DNA of 41,052 nucleotides. Origin: Acidobacteriota bacterium (GTDB lineage: Bacteria > Acidobacteriota > Thermoanaerobaculia > UBA5066). The first letter of the stretch is position 1; every line of letters begins with the position of its first letter. The stretch covers positions 69,620 through 110,671 of the forward strand of contig PLZI01000132.1 in the NCBI GenBank assembly GCA_003152095.1, written 5' to 3'. Below the pieces are notes generated by a model. That model did no database searches, was not told the origin of the DNA, and saw only the letters and a program-made list of their open reading frames with translations. Positions 37,351 to 41,052 of this stretch are shown here, piece by piece. The position numbers and the translations under genes are program-made.

Positions 37351-38750
37351 CGCTCTCGCTCGGACCCGACCTGCCCGAGATCCGCTCCGCGGCGGTCTTC
37401 GGCCTCGCCCGCTCGGGCCGCGCCGCCGTTGCGGCCCTCGCGGAGCGCGGTGTCGAAGTGACGGGCTCGGACGCGAAGGCCGATCCCGAGGGCCTCGTGG
37501 AGCGCCCCGGCGTGCGCTATGTCCTGGGCGGGCATCCCGAGTCGCTTCTCGAGGGCGTCGACCTCGTCGTCGTGTCGCCCGGAATCCCGTTGACGCTTCC
37601 CGTTTTCGACGCGGCGCGGGCGCGTGCGCTCCCCGTGCTGGCGGAAGTCGAGCTTGCCTCGCGCCTCTTGCCGGGCGTCGTTGTGGGCATCACGGGCACG
37701 AACGGGAAGTCCACGACGACGGCGCTCGCCGCCGCGCTTCTCAAGGCCGCGGGCCATTACGCGGTCGCCTGCGGGAATTTCGGGACGCCGTGGATCCACT
37801 TCGCGACGAAGGAGGGCGCGAACGGGAGCGGCACGGTGCCACGCACGTGGGTCGTGGAGCTGTCGTCCTTCCAACTCGAAGGCATCCGGCGCTTCGCGCC
37901 CGACGTGGCGGTACACCTCAACCTCACGCCCGACCATCTCGACCGCTACCGTTCCATGGACGACTACGGCGCGGCCAAGGCACGCATCTTCGAGAACCAG
38001 CGGGAGGCGCAGGTCGCGGTCCTGAACGGCGACGACCCGCTCGTGGCGCGCATCCGCCCGCGCGCGCGGCGCCTCGCGTTCTCGCGGCGCATTGCACCGC
38101 GCATGGGCGCCTGGCTCGCCGACGACCTCTTTCTCGCGGACGTGACGGGAAAGGGGCCGCGCGTCGTCGCCAAGCGGTCGGATCTCTCGCTGCCGGGCGC
38201 GCACAACGTGGAGAACGCGCTCGCGGCCCTCGCCGCGACGCTCCCGCTCGGCGTCACGCCCGAGTCCGTCGTCGAGACGCTGCGCACGTTTCGCGGCCTG
38301 CCGCATCGGACGGCGCTCGTGCGTACGGTGAACGGCGTCGGCTACTGGAACGACTCGAAGGGCACGAACGTAGACGCAACCCTGAAGAGCCTCGAGGGAT
38401 TCCCGGATGGAAAGGTGCATCTCATCCTCGGCGGGAAGGACAAGGGCGACGATTTCTCGCGCCTGGGCCCGCTCGCCCTCAGGAAAGCAAAGCGCATCCT
38501 CGCCATCGGCAAGGCGGCGCCCGGGATCGCGAAGGCGCTCGGCAGCCTCCCCGGCGTGGCGCTCGAGGTCGCCGGTACGCTCGAAAAAGCCCTCGAAAAC
38601 GCCGCCGCGCATGCCGAGCCGGGCGACGCCGTGCTCCTGTCGCCCGCGTGCGCGTCGCTCGACCAGTTCCGCAACTTCGAGCATCGCGGCGAGGTGTTCG
38701 AGGCGCTCGTCAGGGCGATGCCCGAGCCGGCCGCGGCGGGGAGGCGCTGA
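37347..38750 (+). CDS. murD: UDP-MurNAc-L-alanine:D-glutamate ligase MurD
   Basis: This 467-residue cytoplasmic ligase starts at ATG 37347, overlapping mraY (ATGA). The N-domain starts AAVFGLARSGRAAV; VVVSPGIP follows. The P-loop is GITGTNGKSTTT (near 112-123); NFGTPW and VELSSFQLE are family motifs; the C-domain has HRTALVRTVNGVGYWNDSKGTN and ILGGKDKGDDF. It adds D-Glu to UDP-MurNAc-L-Ala. Lengths and motifs are normal. Its TGA shares the A with the ATG of ftsW. Confidence 0.97.
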   Translation: MTLSLGPDLPEIRSAAVFGLARSGRAAVAALAERGVEVTGSDAKADPEGLVERPGVRYVLGGHPESLLEGVDLVVVSPGIPLTLPVFDAARARALPVLAEVELASRLLPGVVVGITGTNGKSTTTALAAALLKAAGHYAVACGNFGTPWIHFATKEGANGSGTVPRTWVVELSSFQLEGIRRFAPDVAVHLNLTPDHLDRYRSMDDYGAAKARIFENQREAQVAVLNGDDPLVARIRPRARRLAFSRRIAPRMGAWLADDLFLADVTGKGPRVVAKRSDLSLPGAHNVENALAALAATLPLGVTPESVVETLRTFRGLPHRTALVRTVNGVGYWNDSKGTNVDATLKSLEGFPDGKVHLILGGKDKGDDFSRLGPLALRKAKRILAIGKAAPGIAKALGSLPGVALEVAGTLEKALENAAAHAEPGDAVLLSPACASLDQFRNFEHRGEVFEALVRAMPEPAAAGRR

Positions 38751-39856
38751 TGGCCAAGAAGCTCGCCTTCGACCGCCTTCTCTTCGGCTCCGTCGTGCTG
38801 CTCGTGTTCACGGGCCTCCTCATGATCTACAGCGCGTCGGCGATGCAGATCTACCTGCCAACCTCCGCGGCCCCGGCTGGCGCGTACTTCTTCGTGATCA
38901 AGCAGACGGTCGCCGTCGTCGTCGGCGCGCTCCTCGCGTTCCTGGCGATGTCGATCGACTACCGCCGCCTGAACGACCCGCGCCTCATCGGCGCGGGGCT
39001 CGTTCTTCTGACGGGCGCGCTCGTCGCCGTCCTTTTCCGGGCTCCCATCAACGGCGCGCGGCGGTGGCTGTCTCTCGGCGTCATCAAGTCGATTCAGCCC
39101 TCGGAGTTCGCGAAAATCGGGCTCGTCGTCGCGCTCGCGGCGCTGCTCTCGCGGCGGGAGCGGGAGATCACGCACCCGACGCGCACGCTGCTGCCGGTCC
39201 TCGGGCTCGTCGCCCTCCTCGCGGGTCTCGTCCTCCTCGAGCCGGACCTCGGCACCGCCCTCACCTACTTCGTGATCGCCGGCGCGATGCTCTATTTCGC
39301 CGGCCTGCCGCTGAAGTACTTCCTCGGCTCCGCGCTGCTCCTCGTGCCCACGCTCTCGGCGTTCGTGTGGACGGCGCAGTATCGGCGCGACCGCATCGCC
39401 GTGTTCCTTCATCCCGAAGCGGATCCGCTCGGCAAGGGCTTCCACGCGATCCAATCGCTGATCGCCGTCGGCACGGGCGGCCTCACGGGCCTCGGCCTCG
39501 GCCACGGGAAGCAGAAGCTCTTCTTCCTGCCTTACCCGTACACGGACTTCATTTACGCGATCGTGGGTGAGGAGCTGGGCCTCATCGGTTGCGCCGCGGT
39601 CCTCGGACTGTTCGGCTTTCTCTTCGCCCGCGGTGTGCGCGCGGCGGCGAACGCGCCCGACTCCTTCGGGCGCCTTTTGGGAATCGGTTTCTCGGTGATG
39701 ATCGTCGTGCAGGCGCTCGTCAACATCTCCGTCGTGCTTTCGCTCCTCCCGACCAAGGGAATCCCGCTGCCGTTTCTCTCGTACGGCGGGTCGGCGCTCT
39801 GGGCCGACCTCCTTGCGGTCGGGATTCTCCTCAACCTCTCGCAGCACGCGTCATGA
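38750..39856 (+). CDS. ftsW: Septal peptidoglycan glycosyltransferase FtsW (SEDS family)
   Basis: This 368-residue membrane protein with about ten helices starts at ATG 38750 (TGATG overlap with murD). SEDS landmarks: GLLMIYSASA in helix 1, NGARRWLSLG with SIQPSEFAKI, LLEPDLGTAL, the catalytic-loop region QSLIAVGTGGLTGLGLGHGKQKLFFLPYPYTDFIYAIVGEELG and the closing LPFLSYGGSAL. It polymerises lipid II into septal glycan together with FtsI. It overlaps murG (ATGA). Confidence 0.97.
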   Translation: MAKKLAFDRLLFGSVVLLVFTGLLMIYSASAMQIYLPTSAAPAGAYFFVIKQTVAVVVGALLAFLAMSIDYRRLNDPRLIGAGLVLLTGALVAVLFRAPINGARRWLSLGVIKSIQPSEFAKIGLVVALAALLSRREREITHPTRTLLPVLGLVALLAGLVLLEPDLGTALTYFVIAGAMLYFAGLPLKYFLGSALLLVPTLSAFVWTAQYRRDRIAVFLHPEADPLGKGFHAIQSLIAVGTGGLTGLGLGHGKQKLFFLPYPYTDFIYAIVGEELGLIGCAAVLGLFGFLFARGVRAAANAPDSFGRLLGIGFSVMIVVQALVNISVVLSLLPTKGIPLPFLSYGGSALWADLLAVGILLNLSQHAS

Positions 39857-40953
39857 CGGAGCGCGGATTCCTCATCGCGGGTGGCGGGACCGGCGGCCAC
39901 GTGTTCCCGGCGCTCGCGCTGGCCGGCGAGATCCGGCGGCGGCGGCCCGGCGTGCCGATCGTGTTCGTGGGAACCGTGCGCGGGCTCGAGACGACGCTCG
40001 TGCCGAAGGCCGGCTTTTCCCTCGAGCTCGTGCGCGCGAAGGGCCTCGTGGGAAAGGGCTGGCGCGCCCGCCTCGACGGCCTCCGGGCGCTCCCGCTGGC
40101 ATTTCTCGATTCGCTTCGCCTTCTCGCGCGGCACGCCCCGCGTGCCGTCGTCGGCGTCGGCGGGTACGCCTCGGGCCCGCTCGTGGCCACGGCGTGGGTT
40201 CGGAGAGTCCCGACCCTCATCCACGAGCAAAACGCGGTTCCGGGTCTTACAAATCGACTTCTCGCCCACGTGGCCAAACGCGTCGCGGTCGGCACCGCGC
40301 GCGGAGCCGCGGCGTTGCCCGGCGCGATCGTGACGGGCAATCCGGTGCGCGAGGAATTCTTCGGAATCCTGTCTCTCTCCCCGCGGGCGAAGGATCGCCG
40401 GCTGCGAATTCTCGTCGTCGGCGGCAGCCAGGGCGCGCAGATCCTGAATCGGCTCGTCCCTTTGGCGCTGGCGCGGGTGGCCGCGGCGGGCATCGCGTTC
40501 GATGTCGTCCACCAGGCGGGGAAGGACCGCGCGAAGGGCGTCGTGGAGACCTACGCGAAGCTCGGCCTCTCGGCGGATCGCGCCGCCGTCGAGGAGTTTC
40601 TCGACGACATGCCGGCCGCATACGCAGCCGCGGATCTCATCGTCGCGCGCGCGGGCGCGATGACCGTCGCGGAGATTGCGGCGGCCGGACGACCCGCGCT
40701 TCTCGTGCCGTTCGCCGCCGCGACGCATGGGCATCAAGACGCGAACGCGCGCGCGCTCGAGTCGGAAGGCGCGGCTGTCGTCCTCTCGGAGGCGGAGTTG
40801 GAAGGCACGGACGAGACGCTCGTGGCAGCCTTGATGGGCCTCTTGGGCGATCCGCTGCGCCTTCTCGCGATGGGCGAGGCGGCGCGCCGATCGGCCGAGC
40901 CGGACGCGGCGGCGCGCCTGTGCGACCTTTTGTTCGAAGTGGAGGCGGCCTGA
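39853..40953 (+). CDS. murG: UDP-GlcNAc:lipid I GlcNAc-transferase MurG
   Basis: This 366-residue GT-B enzyme starts at ATG 39853, overlapping ftsW. Signatures are the N-terminal glycine loop [61 protein letters not shown], and the UDP-GlcNAc site around [23 protein letters not shown] followed by [10 protein letters not shown]. It acts on the cytoplasmic face of the inner membrane, converting lipid I to lipid II. murC begins 4 bp after its stop. Confidence 0.97.
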   Translation: MTERGFLIAGGGTGGHVFPALALAGEIRRRRPGVPIVFVGTVRGLETTLVPKAGFSLELVRAKGLVGKGWRARLDGLRALPLAFLDSLRLLARHAPRAVVGVGGYASGPLVATAWVRRVPTLIHEQNAVPGLTNRLLAHVAKRVAVGTARGAAALPGAIVTGNPVREEFFGILSLSPRAKDRRLRILVVGGSQGAQILNRLVPLALARVAAAGIAFDVVHQAGKDRAKGVVETYAKLGLSADRAAVEEFLDDMPAAYAAADLIVARAGAMTVAEIAAAGRPALLVPFAAATHGHQDANARALESEGAAVVLSEAELEGTDETLVAALMGLLGDPLRLLAMGEAARRSAEPDAAARLCDLLFEVEAA

Positions 40954-40957
40954 GCTC

Positions 40958-41052
40958 ATGAATTTCCTTCGCGTGAAGCGCCTCCACTTCGTCGGCATCG
41001 GCGGCATCGGGATGTGCGGCCTCGCCGAGCTGCTGAAGAGCGTCGGGCTCGA
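40958..41052 (+). CDS. murC: UDP-MurNAc:L-alanine ligase MurC, N-terminal fragment (cut by window end)
   Basis: Starting at ATG 40958, 31 complete codons run off the end of the window. They contain [18 protein letters not shown], the Rossmann-type glycine loop that opens MurC (FVGIGGxGMxGLAE). Position directly after murG is the canonical one. Nothing can be said of the rest. Confidence 0.93.
   Translation, partial: MNFLRVKRLHFVGIGGIGMCGLAELLKSVGL

Overview
This 41 kb window is a very GC-rich stretch of chromosome from a Gram-negative-type bacterium. The evidence is a SurA-like periplasmic chaperone, an outer-membrane barrel, lipoproteins, a meso-diaminopimelate-type MurE, and a c-type cytochrome/membrane cytochrome b pair. 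The overall look (almost pure G/C third positions, the order mfd-ppiase-surA, and a cytochrome c/b pair resembling a split Geobacter CbcL) fits Acidobacteriota (for example Thermoanaerobaculia or Holophagae) or a deltaproteobacterial-type lineage. That assignment is inference; no rRNA or other taxonomic marker is present. No tRNA, rRNA, CRISPR array or intact IS element was found.

Layout. 1-6312: assorted chromosomal genes: the end of a TPR protein, a secreted protein, a DUF4337 membrane protein, a lipoprotein, an APC amino-acid permease overlapping a class V (PLP) aminotransferase, a periplasmic two-domain rhodanese and a short Pro/Val/Lys/Thr repeat peptide. 6313-9979: an accessory patch with wreckage of at least two toxin-antitoxin antitoxins (DUF433 and HicB type), a DHA2-type drug exporter, and an intact AbiEi/AbiEii type IV toxin-antitoxin operon with a readable promoter and operator-like repeats. 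10001-13960: a tight minus-strand operon, acpS - acetyl-CoA-synthetase-like ligase - stand-alone acyl carrier protein - Kbl-type alpha-oxoamine synthase - small unknown protein. No threonine dehydrogenase is nearby, so this looks like a carrier-protein-dependent condensation module rather than threonine catabolism. This is the best candidate for an undescribed system. 14017-19027: a membrane-anchored zinc peptidase, a methyltransferase, a zinc alcohol dehydrogenase, a glycine-tailed RRM protein, a membrane protein with a pore-like C-terminus, and a tandem pair of paralogous small membrane proteins closed by a strong terminator.

19027-23258 (minus) is an overlapping four-gene operon: nine-heme cytochrome c with a C-terminal membrane anchor, membrane cytochrome b, NarL-type histidine kinase and NarL-type response regulator. 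It looks like a quinone-linked extracytoplasmic electron-transfer module co-transcribed with its own two-component sensor. 23344-29405: mfd, a parvulin-type PPIase and a SurA-like chaperone. The SurA-like protein carries an extra C-terminal domain that looks like an outer-membrane beta-barrel ending in Phe. 29441-30586: RNase D on the opposite strand.

30681-41052 is the division and cell wall (dcw) cluster, opened by five MraZ boxes at exact 10-bp spacing: mraZ-rsmH-ftsL-ftsI-murE-mraY-murD-ftsW-murG-murC (cut by the window end). Most genes overlap by 1-4 bp. murF, normally between murE and mraY, is missing, and murE contains an AT-rich, TTA-containing insert. Several genes start 6-8 nt after a TAGACT or CATAAT box with no Shine-Dalgarno, suggesting leaderless transcripts alongside genes with strong GGAGG sites.
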